Assembly (NCBI GenBank): GCA_032719365.1 | Contig: CM064871.1 | Location: forward strand, 70,660,383-70,724,382 | Length of the DNA stretch: 64,000 nt | Source: Prinsepia uniflora | Taxonomy: Eukaryota > Streptophyta > Magnoliopsida > Rosales > Rosaceae | Direction of reading: 5' to 3' | Part shown: one piece after another, positions 1-11,117 of the stretch | Layout: each line of letters begins with the position of its first letter | How positions within the stretch are numbered: position 1 is the stretch's first letter | Notes under the pieces: generated by a model | Told to the model about the DNA's origin: nothing | Seen by the model: only the letters and a program-made list of their open reading frames with translations | Databases searched by the model: none | Translations under genes and position numbers: made by a program

Positions 1-541
1 TTTCAAGCACACTCATAAGATTAGGAGCAAATGGGAATGAAAGCAACATATTGAAGACTAACCTTTTTTCCCTTTTTTTTGGGGTATAAAGGTCTAAAAA
101 TCACGTGAAATTTTGGAATAAAAACACCTATATTTGAAATGAATGCTAATTGCTTCACTTGGTTAATAGAAGAAGGCCAAATGGCTTAAAGTTAAATATG
201 TCCTCAACTGCAAAAGAATGAAGACAATTTGGCAAGAGATGAAATACGGCAACTACTTTTGATACGAATTCGTGAATAAGGAAAATATACAATAGCGTTT
301 TTACCCCCTCCATATTGCAAACAAAACCCATGTTACATGTTTGGCATATGACCACCAGTTTCAATCTACGCCAAAAAGCTCTCGGGCAATGCCCGCCCGT
401 TCTCTTCTTCTCCACCACCGCCGCCACCTACACCATCACGTCCAAAGAGGTGGAGTTCAAATCCAACTGGAGTCCAAATCCAGCTGGAGTTCATCACACA
501 AAGTGGGAGATGTTCGATCGGGTCGGATCCGCAGCATATCC
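1..541. other. Unassigned flank left of element A
   Basis: This is the only stretch that I cannot place in a transposable element. Its first 300 bases are AT-rich with T-runs. From about 375 to 541 it becomes GC-richer and holds a short direct repeat (a CTGGAGT-CAAATCCA unit near 460-500). A reading frame opens at 315 on the + strand and runs up to the element A junction, but its product resembles nothing I recognise. It could be the start of a broken host gene or part of an older element, possibly the copia leader that continues at 9886. Confidence 0.4.
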
Positions 542-546
542 CGATG

Positions 547-3361
547 TGTAACGACCCGTCCCGAATATCGGGATTTAATAATATTTAATTGTGATTTACT
601 AATCTGGGATTAGTTGAGCGATTTCGGACGAATTATGCAAAATTACCGTTTTGCCCCTGGGCATGGGCAAAACATTGAATTTTAATTCGGATGGTCAAAT
701 GGACTTTGACCGATGACCGTGACGTAGTTCGGGACGTCACGAATTCATAGACAGGTGGCACGTTCGATTCCGACGTTCGTGGTGAAAGTTATGATTTACG
801 AAAATTCAGGGGCATTTTCGTAAATTGGACGATATAAAGGGAAATGTTGACTTTTCGATCGAGATGTCCGATGGCCGAGGGCCAAGGACCGTTACGTAGG
901 TCTCGTCGATACGAATCCAATGACAGGCGGCACGCATCAATCGGAGTCCGTATGATCAAGTTACGGGTCAGGATGCGTGAGGGGCATTTTGGTAATTTAC
1001 TACACAAGGGCAGAATGGTAATTTCACGGAGTGTTTGAACGGTTACTGTAGCACCGTGGAGGGAACATGGCCAGCGCACGGGTGGTGCGTTTATGGAGCA
1101 AATTGATGGCCTAAAACTATTGTTTATAGGTTGTATGGATTGTTTAGTGGCATTGTGCGATGTCAGGCTGTGTGGGACGGTGGATTTGGCCATTAACTAT
1201 GGCCGGTGCACGATGAAAAGCAGAGTGCTTCCCACATGTGTTCAGCCTTTCCAGGGCCCAATTGAGCGGATTGTGGTGGGCAATGTAGTTAAGGGACTGA
1301 GTGAAGTGTTATGGGATTGAGAATGAGAGGGAAGGAGCAAAATTGGTGTGGAATTGTTCAAAAACCCGAAACTGGTTTTTGAAAAGTTCAAAATCGAATT
1401 TCGGTTTTCAGGCCAGCCCAAGCCTAATTGATGATTGATTGAGCTTCCTGGAACTTCAACGGGTCGAACCAGATCAAATGGGGCAAGCTTTGGGGCTCCT
1501 AGGGCCGTGGACGGACGAGGTGGACGGCCGGAAAACTCAAGCTTGAGTTGTGGTGATTGAGGTAACGTCGTGTTCAATTAATCATGCTAATTGGTTCATA
1601 TTAATCCTTATAAGCTTCCTGTGAAGTTAATTTGACAATGGTGGAGGATTGGTGGAGTTTTGGTGATCGACTCGTTTTGGGTGATCACGGGTTGGTGGCA
1701 CGATTATGGTTTAGTTGTTGTTAATCGATGTCACAGACCTGAAATCCATTGGTTAATGATTATTATAGGATCAAGAACGGATTGAATTGATGTCGAATTG
1801 GGTGTGATTGAACCGGATCCTATCGCGGGCTTTTCAACCCGTTTACCAGACAAACGGGTGAAGATGGTGACTGTAGCAGTCACTGTAGCAGGCGCGTGGC
1901 TTTCACGCGCAGCCACTCACGGCGGCGCGTGACGGCGCGTGGGCACGAATCTTGAGGTGAGGTCAACATGACTTTTATCCTATACAATGTAACGAACATT
2001 TTGGCGTTGGTTTCGTGTTGATCGGATCCCGTTTCGATATTGTTCGGGATGTCCGAAGGTTTTAAATCGAGGTTAAAAATACTTAAAAATTCGGGAAAAT
2101 TACGGGACTTTGATAAGATGTTAATGAAGGGATTATTAATCCTCTATTGTGATTTGGACAGGATCGGGAGTCCCGGTGATAGTGGTGTGGCCTGGGAAGG
2201 CCTATGGCACGCGTATCGAGGTGCTCGGTTAAACGGTCTGTGAGTGGACATTGGTTTTATAAATTCGATGCATGCATAACTGTTTTATGATTGTTATAGT
2301 TATGATTAAATGATTTACTTTGGATATCGGTGAATTTAAATGATTTCATGTATTTCGAGGCGATTTACGTGTTTGCACGTAAATCGAGATTTTCTGGATT
2401 TGCACTGATTTCCAAAAATGTGGTTGGATATGATTTCATGAAACGGTTACGGATTTGATAAAGTAAAATCGGGCCAGGGGCCCAGTTAACTTATGAAATC
2501 AGGCCAGGGGCCCAGTTGATTTATACATGTGATTTCGGGTCGGGGACCCTAAAATGGAATTGAATAAATGATGTTGGATTTAAATCAACTATTTGGACGT
2601 ATAACGGTTTTGATGATATGGACATTATGGTTATGGAAATCACGGTATTTGGGCTTGAGTCCCGTCTGATGAAACTTAAAGGATTGGTTTGGATTTTATC
2701 CATGTATATATATATGCTTTGCATGTGGATATCAATAAAATGTATTTGGTACTGCACTGTATAGATCCTTCCATATTATATTGTCTCCTCCGGCGAGGTA
2801 CCCCGGAGAGGTCACGGACGTCTAGTACGTCCAGCGTCTATGACGCTAAGCATCAGGTGATGCTGTACCCGAGCGGGATTCGGGGATTTAACTCGGAAAT
2901 TGAGACCCGAGTGGCATGCGTAGCCTTATGATTGTGACCTTATTAGGCGTCAAGAACGTCAAACATCAGGTGATGTCGGGATTGGAGTGTATAGTGCAGC
3001 AACTAAAATTATGGCTATGGTTTTATTAAATGCCTTATGATTCGTATTATATAATATATGATTTTAAATGATGGTGCATGCATATGATTTTACTGAGGGG
3101 CATAAATGTCTTATAAATGTTTTTAACAGACTTGTTTATTTTCGTCCACTCACAGCTTTTGTTTTTAATGCCCTTCAGGTTGATTCCGGATACGACTGCA
3201 GCAGAGACTTGAGAATCGCACACCTCCTCCATCGATCCTTGCGCACTCTGGAAGCCCGTTTGGGCAATGGCAATCGGTTATCCCTTTTCTGACGCATCTT
3301 GTCAGACGGGAGCACGTCACATTCCATGGTAATCCCGGGGGGATTGGGATGGGTCGTGTCA
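547..3361 (+). repeat. 5' LTR of element A
   Basis: 2815 bp, beginning TGTAACGACCCG and ending GGTCGTGTCA. The two ends form an imperfect inverted repeat of about 17 bp. Inside are a GC-rich GCGCGTG palindrome block (about 1888-1945), a conserved block around 1988 (GTAACGAACATTTTGG), the motif CTGTGAGTGGAC (2238-2249) with its exact reverse complement at 3144-3155, and dyads at 2471-2483, 2537-2549 and 2651-2663. The short frames inside are repeated in the other LTR and look non-coding. Confidence 0.93.
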
Positions 3362-3363
3362 AG

Positions 3364-3375
3364 TGGTATCAGAGC
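3364..3375 (+). other. Primer binding site (initiator tRNA-Met) of element A
   Basis: TGGTATCAGAGC lies two bases after the 5' LTR end. It matches the complement of the 3' end of plant initiator tRNA-Met, the usual primer for Ty3/gypsy and many Ty1/copia elements. Confidence 0.9.
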
Positions 3376-6300
3376 TAGGTTTTGCTCTTTTGTGCGCGGA
3401 GGTCGAGGGTGTGATGTCTCTTTGGGCTGCTGTTCCGTTGTCAACCTGATAGATAGTTTTGGGGTCTGTATGGTGAATTGGGTGTGTTTGGCTCGATACG
3501 CCGTGCAGTGATGCGATTCAACCCAAGTGGGGTTGTATACGATTAACTGGTAATGTGGGACCGTCGGTTCGGTCACGTGATGATGGATTGTTGTGCCACT
3601 GGGCACAGCTAGGTTCAGGGAACCCCATTTGAACAATGTATTGGAAATACGAAACTTAGTTGAGTGATGGTCTAAATTATGGACCCTGGTAGTGTTGGCT
3701 AGTGTACGGGGTGTTGGTGCATCGGAGTTAGCCGATGACCTTCGTGGTGGAACCCACGATGGAACCCACGTTGAATTGACAATTGGATTGGATTGGACGT
3801 CTATGGGATGTCAGGACCGCGGGATCGGTCAGGTTGTGGAATTTACTGCAAAAGGCAGTTGGGTTCGGTGGGACCCTAGGGTGTGATTTTGGAACCCTAA
3901 TTTATAATCGATGGACCGAAAAAGTGAACTTTAATTGAGGACTTGTGCTGCGACGTGCGGCTGAGGTCGTGGATGACCATGTGGATGACTCTAGTGAGTC
4001 TTATGGGTTTCGATCTACGGATACGGGTATGAAATATGGGATCCCGTGTTGGATCGAATATTAGTGTGATGTGTGGATACGGATCTTGACAACGATGACT
4101 GTTGGACGACAGTTGTGTCGAGATAACCGGCTATCGAGGGTATTTAGTGTGGTTTTGACACTTGGGGATTAGGGGATGTACAGGGAACGTCAATTATCCT
4201 GATGTTCCGATGGCAAAAAATTGGAGGTACCCATAGTCGTGGGGTACGGGTGCTGTTACGGGGTCGTCGTTCGGAATGAACGGAGATCCAGGGTAACAAC
4301 TTTGCACACAGTGTGCTAGCATGGATGTTCATGTGCTATGTATGGATGTTGGTATGTCGATACTTTTATGCCAATGCTAGTATGGATGCCTGTGTGCTGA
4401 TACTAGTGTTGATGATGGTGCGTTGGTGCTGGTACTAGCGCTGGTGCTAGTGTCAGTGATTGTGTTGACGGTGAGCCACGAGTTGGGGCGTGACTCTGTC
4501 CTAATGGACATATGATCGGTATCTGCGACTCAGTGGTGGTTGAGACTTGGATTGGATGGGATCCAGAGGAGGTTGTGACTTGTTGGGATAAGTCCCAACA
4601 GTCACGAGATGACAGATGGTGAATGGGTATGAAGGTATAATTGAAACTTGAGGAATCCAGGGACGGTGTTCCCTATGTCATGAGAATTGGTGGATTTGTG
4701 GAGTTGTTATCAGCTCCGAGATTGGTAAGATTGTTTATTTCTTATATCCCCAGAAAGTACAAGGAAATTATTGAAATTCGAAAAGTCGGGGAAAACCATT
4801 CGTGGTATTGATGTTATGATTGTGTGATTGTGAATCACTTGGAACCTGAGGATTGAACCTGTTTAGGTTGTGATGTGAAACGAAGGCAGTATGGTATGCA
4901 CATCCGGGCGGAGTTGTGGATTTCCGTTCGGAATCGGGGTGTGTGCATACATGAGTATTGGCGAACGTGAAGTCCGAGTGATGATTTGATTTTGGACACG
5001 TGGTGGTCCAAGTGAGGTATGGGCGTGGGCAATCCAGTGGTTGGACCTGACATCTCATTGGGAGCATGTCTGTTTCCAACATGGTTGGAACTTCCGATTC
5101 AGGGAGAGTTGTGATTGGGAGACGAGAGGGGTGCTCGTTTCCACATTGGTGATTGGTATTCCGAAGTCATTGGGGTTGACTTCTTATTTCCTGCCGTGGC
5201 AGATGATGATTGTTGCTACCAGTACGTTGAGCGTGTATTGGTTGGTGGACCCATGTTTGGCTTGGGGGTCATTGGACACAAGAAGTTGTGTATGATTTTG
5301 GATTTGGTGGTGAAATGCGTGGTCATCTTTCCACCAAGGGGAAATTTGACGAATGATACAATTGAGGGTGTAAGACCCTACGATCAGCTTCCAGATGGAT
5401 TGTTAGCTATGTGAGCATGTGTGGATCTTAGGTGGATCTGATTGGTGATGTTGACGACTTGGGACGATGTGACGATATATGATCGTGATGTTACTTGTCG
5501 GGTGACGTAGCGATGGATCTGGATTGTGATCTTGATGATTCAGATGGGTGGAGAGTTATCACTCTTACCTTGGTATGTGAGTCGTAAACGACGGAACTGA
5601 ACTTCGTTTCGAAGTGGAGTCCTTATGGTTTGTGACTTGGTTGAGTAGGTTTCCGATGTGGTCGGATTTCGTCAACCTTTGACGTGTGGATATTGGGATT
5701 GGCTTTCCTATGAAGTCAATCGAGTGTTTTGAGCGGGTAACCGATAGGATCGGTTACGTTACGTCTTGGTGGACGTAAACGAGATTTTGGGTTTTGGAAT
5801 CGAATTTCTGGGTGACGATTCAGGATTCGATTGCGAAGCTCGGAAATGGATTACTGGATTTGGGTGCGGAATGATTATTCCAATGCTAGCTTACGGAATA
5901 ATGATTTCGGATTCGGATTTGGACATGGATTAAAAATATGATGTCTGGGTTCGGATTCGGGATTTCCTACGAAATTGCGGATTCGGATTCGGAATTGGAA
6001 CTAGATGACGGGTGGAGTTCGTTTTGTCTCATGTTGGTTTGGGCAAATGTACTCCGTTACTAGAACGTGTTTGGCTATAACCTGGGTGGTTGTAGGCGGA
6101 TTGATGGATTGATGTACGTACAGGGTACGTTGTACGAGGATTGATACTGGTTAGGCTGCATGGTGCTTAGAGGCGGTACATGGGATGTACCAGTGGTGTG
6201 TGATTGAACGTGTTGGTAATCAGCTTGATTCCGATGTCATTTGTTTGGTTGTGATCGTGGACTGGACATTGGATACCGTGCGCTGTGCAGAGTGATATTG

Positions 6301-7044
6301 TCGGGTTCAGTGATTGTATGAGCAGGTGCTCTCAGCCATGGTTGGCTAGTGGAACCCTAGTATTGAGATGTGTGATCACTGCTGGGCTGGGATTCAATGT
6401 GTTCCAGTTACACCACTTGATTGTGTAAGTTGACGGTATACGTACACTCAGGATGAGTGAATTGGTGGTCAGAGTAACCACGAATAGCCTTGTGTGATGT
6501 TTTCACACCGAGATATTTCCAACGTCTTGGTTCGGTGAGGGAGTCGGCGGTTATGGACATTGAGATTAATTTGTGTTGCAGGATTGGGCTTGCCCTGCGA
6601 ATTGAGATCATGTGGTTGACCTTACGCTACATCGAGAGTGATGTAGTGCGTGGTGTTGTCACTGATTGGCTGATGGTTGGGGCTTTATCAGGGTGGTAAA
6701 GTTTAGTGATGACAGTTTGACTGATGGTGTCAGCATGGACTGACAAATGAGATTTGGTGACTCCCAATGGGAGCAAATGTAAGGATATATTGGTAATGGA
6801 AGGGAACCGTCTAGCTGAAGAAGTCAGCTAAATGGTTGAGCGATCTTATCGCGGGTCAGGTGATTATGTCCACTCGAGGTGGTCGAGTGTTGTTGATTAT
6901 AATGTATGACTATGATGGGATGTCTGGGTATAGACGAGGCAGATGTTGTCCCAGTATGTGGGTGTACAAGTGTACACAGATGTGTGCTCGAATTGTTTTC
7001 CACGAGGTGGTTGTGGAATAAGGAGATTGGTAATTTCGAGGACA
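3376..7044 (+). other. Non-coding interior of element A
   Basis: About 3.7 kb with no retroelement domain in any frame. The longest open frames are about 150 codons or fewer and unlike any known protein. A GT-rich simple stretch with CTGGTACTAG-type units lies at about 4340-4460. The block at 5882-5995 (GCTAGCTTACGGAAT, then repeated GGATTCGGATT) recurs in element D (about 34066-34185) and in the remnant at 52590-52705. It is probably an RNA carrying only packaging and priming signals. Confidence 0.8.
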
Positions 7045-7065
7045 AATTCTTTAAGGAGGTAAGGT
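7045..7065 (+). other. Polypurine tract region of element A
   Basis: The sequence TTAAGGAGGTAAGG directly precedes the 3' LTR, preceded in turn by AATTTCGAGGACAAATT at about 7032. The same flank occurs before the 3' LTRs of D and K and, inverted, in B. This links non-coding A to the coding Tekay-like elements. Confidence 0.75.
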
Positions 7066-9880
7066 TGTAACCACCCGTCCCGAATATCGGGATTTAATAA
7101 TATTTAATTGTGATTTACTAATCTAGGATTAGTTGAGCGATTTCGGACGAATTGTACAAAATGATCGTTTTGCCCCTGTGCGTGGGCAAAACATTCACTT
7201 TTAATTCGGATGGTCAAATGGACTTTGACCGATGACCGTGACGTAGTTCGGGACGTCACGAATTCATAGACAGGTGGCACGTTCGATTCCGACGTTCGTG
7301 GTGAAAGTTATGATTTACGAAAATTCAGGGGCATTTTCGTAAATTGGACGATATAAGGGGAAATGTTGACTTTTCGATCGAGATGTCCGATGGCCGAGGG
7401 CCAAGGACCGTTACGTAGGTCTCGTCGATACGAATCCAATGACAGGCGGCACGCATCAATCGGAGTCCGTATGATCAAGTTACGGGTCAGGATGCGTGAG
7501 GGGCATTTTGGTAATTTACTACACAAGGGCAGAATGGTAATTTCACGGAGTGTTTGAACGGTTACTGTAGCACCGTGGAGGGAACATGGCCAGCGCACGG
7601 GTGGTGCGTTTATGGAGCAAATTGATGGCCTAAAACTATTGTTTATAGGTTGTATGGATTGTTTAGTGGCATTGTGCGATGTCAGGCTGTGTGGGACGGT
7701 GGATTTGGCCATTAACTATGGCCGGTGCACGATGAAAAGCAGAGTGCTTCCCACATGTGTTCAGCCTTTCCAGGGCCCAATTGAGCGGATTGTGGTGGGC
7801 AATGTAGTTAAGGGACTGAGTGAAGTGTTATGGGATTGAGAATGAGAGGGAAGGAGCAAAATTGGTGTGGAATTGTTCAAAAACCCGAAACTGGTTTTTG
7901 AAGAGTTCAAAATCGAATTTCGGTTTTCAGGCCAGCCCAAGCCTAATTGATGATTGATTGAGCTTCCTGGAACTTCAACGGGTCGAACCAGATCAAATGG
8001 GGCAAGCTTTGGGGCTCCTAGGGCCGTGGACGGACGAGGTGGACGGCCGGAAAACTCAAGCTTGAGTTGTGGTGATTGAGGTAACGTCGTGTTCAATTAA
8101 TCATGCTAATTGGTTCATATTAATCCTTATAAGCTTCCTGTGAAGTTAATTTGACAATGGTGGAGGATTGGTGGAGTTTTGGTGATCGACTCGTTTTGGG
8201 TGATCACGGGTTGGTGGCACGATTATGGTTTAGTTGTTGTTAATCGATGTCACAGACCTGAAATCCATTGGTTAATGATTATTATAGGATCAAGAACGGA
8301 TTGAATTGATGTCGAATTGGGTGTGATTGAACCGGATCCTATCGCGGGCTTTTCAACCCGTTTACCAGACAAACGGGTGAAGATGGTGACTGTAGCAGTC
8401 ACTGTAGCAGGCGCGTGGCTTTCACGCGCAGCCACTCACGGCGGCGCGTGACGGCGCGTGGGCACGAATCTTGAGGTGAGGTCAACATGACTTTTATCCT
8501 ATACAATGTAACGAACATTTTGGCGTTGGTTTCGTGTTGATCGGATCCCGTTTCGATATTGTTCGGGATGTCCGAAGGTTTTAAATCGAGGTTAAAAATA
8601 CTTAAAAATTCGGGAAAATTACGGGACTTTGATAGGATGTTAATGAAGGGGTTATTAATCCTCTAATGTGATTTGGACAGGATCGGGAGTCCCGGTGATA
8701 GTGGTGTGGCCCGGGAAGGTCTAAGGCACGCGTATCGAGGCGCTCGGTTAAACGGTATGTGAGTGGACATTGGTTTTATAAATTCGATGCATGCATAACT
8801 GTTTTATGATTGTTATAGTTATGATTAAATGATTTACTTTGGATATCGGTGAATTTAAATGATTTCACGCATTTCGAGGCGATTTACGTGTTTGCACGTA
8901 AATCGAGATTTTCTGGATTTGCACTGATTTCCAAAAATGTGGTTGGATATGATTTCATGAAACGGTTACAGATTTGATAAAGTAAAATCGGGCCAGGGGC
9001 CCAGTTAACTTATGAAATCGGGCCAGGGGCCCAGTTGATTTATACATGTGATTTCGGGTCGGGGACCCTAAAATGGAATTGAATAAATGATGTTGGATTT
9101 AAATCAACTATTTGGACGTATAACGGTTTTGATGATATGGACATTATGGTTATGGAAATCACGGTATTTGGGCTTGAGTCCCGTCTGATGAAACTTAAAG
9201 GATTGGTTTGGATTTTATCCATGTATATATATATGCTTTGCATGTGGATATCAATAAAATGTATTTGGTACTGCACTATATAGATCCTTCCATATTATAT
9301 TGTCTCCTCCGGCGAGGTACCCCGAAGAGGTCACGGACGTCTAGTACGTCCAGCGTCTATGACGCTAAGCATCAGGTGATGTTGTACCCGAGCGGGATTC
9401 GGGGATTTAACTCGGAAATTGAGACCCGAGTGGCATGCGTAGCCTTATGATTGTGACCTTATTAGGCGTCAAGAACGTCAAACATCAGGTGATGTCGGGA
9501 TTGGAGTGTATAGTGCAGCAGCTAAAATTATGGCTATGGTTTTATTAAATGCCTTATGATTCGTATTATATAATATATGATTTTAAATGATGGTGCATGC
9601 ATATGATTTTACTGAGGGGCATAAATGTCTTATAAATGTTTTTAACAGACTTGTTTATTTTCGTCCACTCACAGCTTTTGTTTTTAATGCCCTTCAGGTT
9701 GATTTCGGATACGACTGCAGCAGAGACTCGAGCATCGCATACCTCCTCCATCGATCCTTACGCACTCTGGAAGCCCGTTTGGGCAATGGCAATCGGTTAT
9801 CCCTTGTCTGACACCTCTTGTCAGACGGGAGCACGTCACATTCCATGGTAATCCCGGGGGGATTGGGATGGGTCGTGTCA
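7066..9880 (+). repeat. 3' LTR of element A
   Basis: 2815 bp, the same length as the 5' LTR, followed by the CGATG target duplication. Differences are scattered substitutions, for example in the first 150 bases and the last 170. The near-terminal hairpin (TGTCTGACA ... TGTCAGAC) is at about 9807-9827. The first splice-like motif has mutated to TATGTGAGTGGAC (about 8756-8768), while its partner GTCCACTCACAG (9663-9674) is intact. Confidence 0.93.
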
Positions 9881-9885
9881 CGATG

Positions 9886-10185
9886 TGTACAAGCAGAGCC
9901 TTTGATTTGAAGCAAACCTTTAATTTGTTGACCAGTGAAGAATGGGGCTGATTTTGGTCAGGTAATTAATTCGATTTCTTTTGATTCTATTGGAAGTAGC
10001 CGTTGCCACTGTCTTGGGTTAGGGTTTTACTTTCAGTTCAAGGAAATTAGAATTGAGTTAATGACCCAGTCATCTAGTATCCGTAGTCTTCAGGAGTTGG
10101 GTGAGCAAGTTATCCACTCACTGAGAACGTGAAAAAGTTGTGCATCTGGTGTCACTGAGAATGCCATAGCTTTGTAGCCGCTAGA
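9886..10185 (+). other. Probable leader of the host Ty1/copia relic
   Basis: This is unique sequence between element A and the copia gag start. GCAGAGCC at about 9893 could be a decayed copy of the TCAGAGCC part of a tRNA-Met primer site, but this is weak. No coding frame is supported here. Confidence 0.35.
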
Positions 10186-11117
10186 ATGGCTACAAAAAAT
10201 GGGAGTTTTGTTTAACCAACTATTCCACGATTTGATGGTCACTACAACCACTGGACTATGCTAATGGAGAATTTTTTAAGATCCAAGGAATTTTGAGATC
10301 TTATAGAAACCGAGATTGATGAGTCTGATGAGGAAAGTTTAGAAGTATCTGCTCAACAGAAGTGGAAAATCGATGGACTGAAACTGAAGGATCTAAAGGT
10401 AAAGAATTACATGTTACATGCCATCGACAAATCCATCTTGGAGACAAATCTCATGAAGAACACGACCAAGGACATCTGGGACTCAATGAAGAAGAAGTAC
10501 CAGGGTTCCAACAGAGTGAAGTGTTCACAGCTTCAAACTCTCAAGAGTGACTTTGAGACTCTCCAAATGAAGATGGGAGAAATGGTAACGGATTACTTTG
10601 GGAATGTAATGGGAGTAGCAAATAAAATGCGTCTCCACGGTGAAAAAACCACAGATGGGATTGTGGTTTGTGGTTGAGAAAATCCTGAGATCCCTGACTC
10701 CTAGATTTAACTATGTAGTATGCTCAATTGAGGAGTCCAACATAGTCGAAGACATGTTCATAGGTGACCGCAAAGTTGTTTGCTTGTGCATGAACAAAGA
10801 ATCAACAGAACCACTGTAGTAGAAGAAATACGGGCACTGAAAGTTTCAACCCTTAATGAGCCTTCAAGCTCAAGAGGAAAAGGCAAGAGCCGTGGTGGAC
10901 GTGGGCGAGGATAGCAAAATTACAGCAGAAGCTACAATTAAGATGAAAGTAAGGAGTGGAGTAGAGAAGGATCTAAGTCATCACCTCAATCTAGAAGAGA
11001 TGATGATCACAGTAAGAGAAAGGGACATTTCGACAAATCAAAGGTTGAATGTTACAGATGTGGAAATCTTGGTCATTACAAAAATAAATGCTACACGAAA
11101 ATGACGAAGGAGAAAGG
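10186..11117 (+). pseudogene. gag: Ty1/copia gag fragment (relic piece 1)
   Basis: Remains of a copia-type Gag. The frame opens at 10186 with a typical N terminus (MATKNGSF), then passes through the DUF4219/UBN2-like capsid region: a FDG-Y-W motif near the start, IWDSMKKKYQG at about 10477-10509, then the helical region. It ends in a CCHC zinc knuckle (C-X2-C-X4-H-X4-C, about 11049-11093). Stop codons interrupt it early (about 10213 and 10294), at 10675 and further on, and the frame shifts in the arginine/glycine-rich part. Gag would package element RNA in cytoplasmic particles. Element B cuts the gene at 11117, and it resumes at 21719 with protease. The exact copia lineage is uncertain. Confidence 0.85.

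Larger units (their letters stand above)
547..9880 (+). mobile_element. Element A: non-coding LTR retrotransposon (LARD-like)
   Basis: A complete 9,334-bp element. Two LTRs of equal length (2815 bp) start TGTAAC and end TGTCA. They are flanked by an exact 5-bp target duplication CGATG (542-546 and 9881-9885). A tRNA-Met primer site follows the 5' LTR and a purine tract precedes the 3' LTR. The 3.7-kb interior has no gag, protease, polymerase or integrase frame on either strand, so the element must rely on proteins from elsewhere. I counted about 35-40 differences between the LTRs by eye (roughly 1.3%), so it is fairly recent but older than element B. The interior resembles that of element D in patches, which suggests the same non-autonomous lineage. 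Confidence 0.93.

Noticed and set aside
789..1193. 134-codon - strand frame, repeated at 7308-7712
   Set aside because: It lies inside both LTRs of A, is conserved only because the LTRs are duplicates, and resembles no protein.
3175..3636. 153-codon - strand frame across the A LTR/interior junction
   Set aside because: It spans the LTR end and primer site and has no recognisable domain. The 3' LTR copy does not keep it.
4340..4460. GT-rich stretch as a telomere- or centromere-type satellite
   Set aside because: It is short, irregular, and found only in the interiors of A and D.
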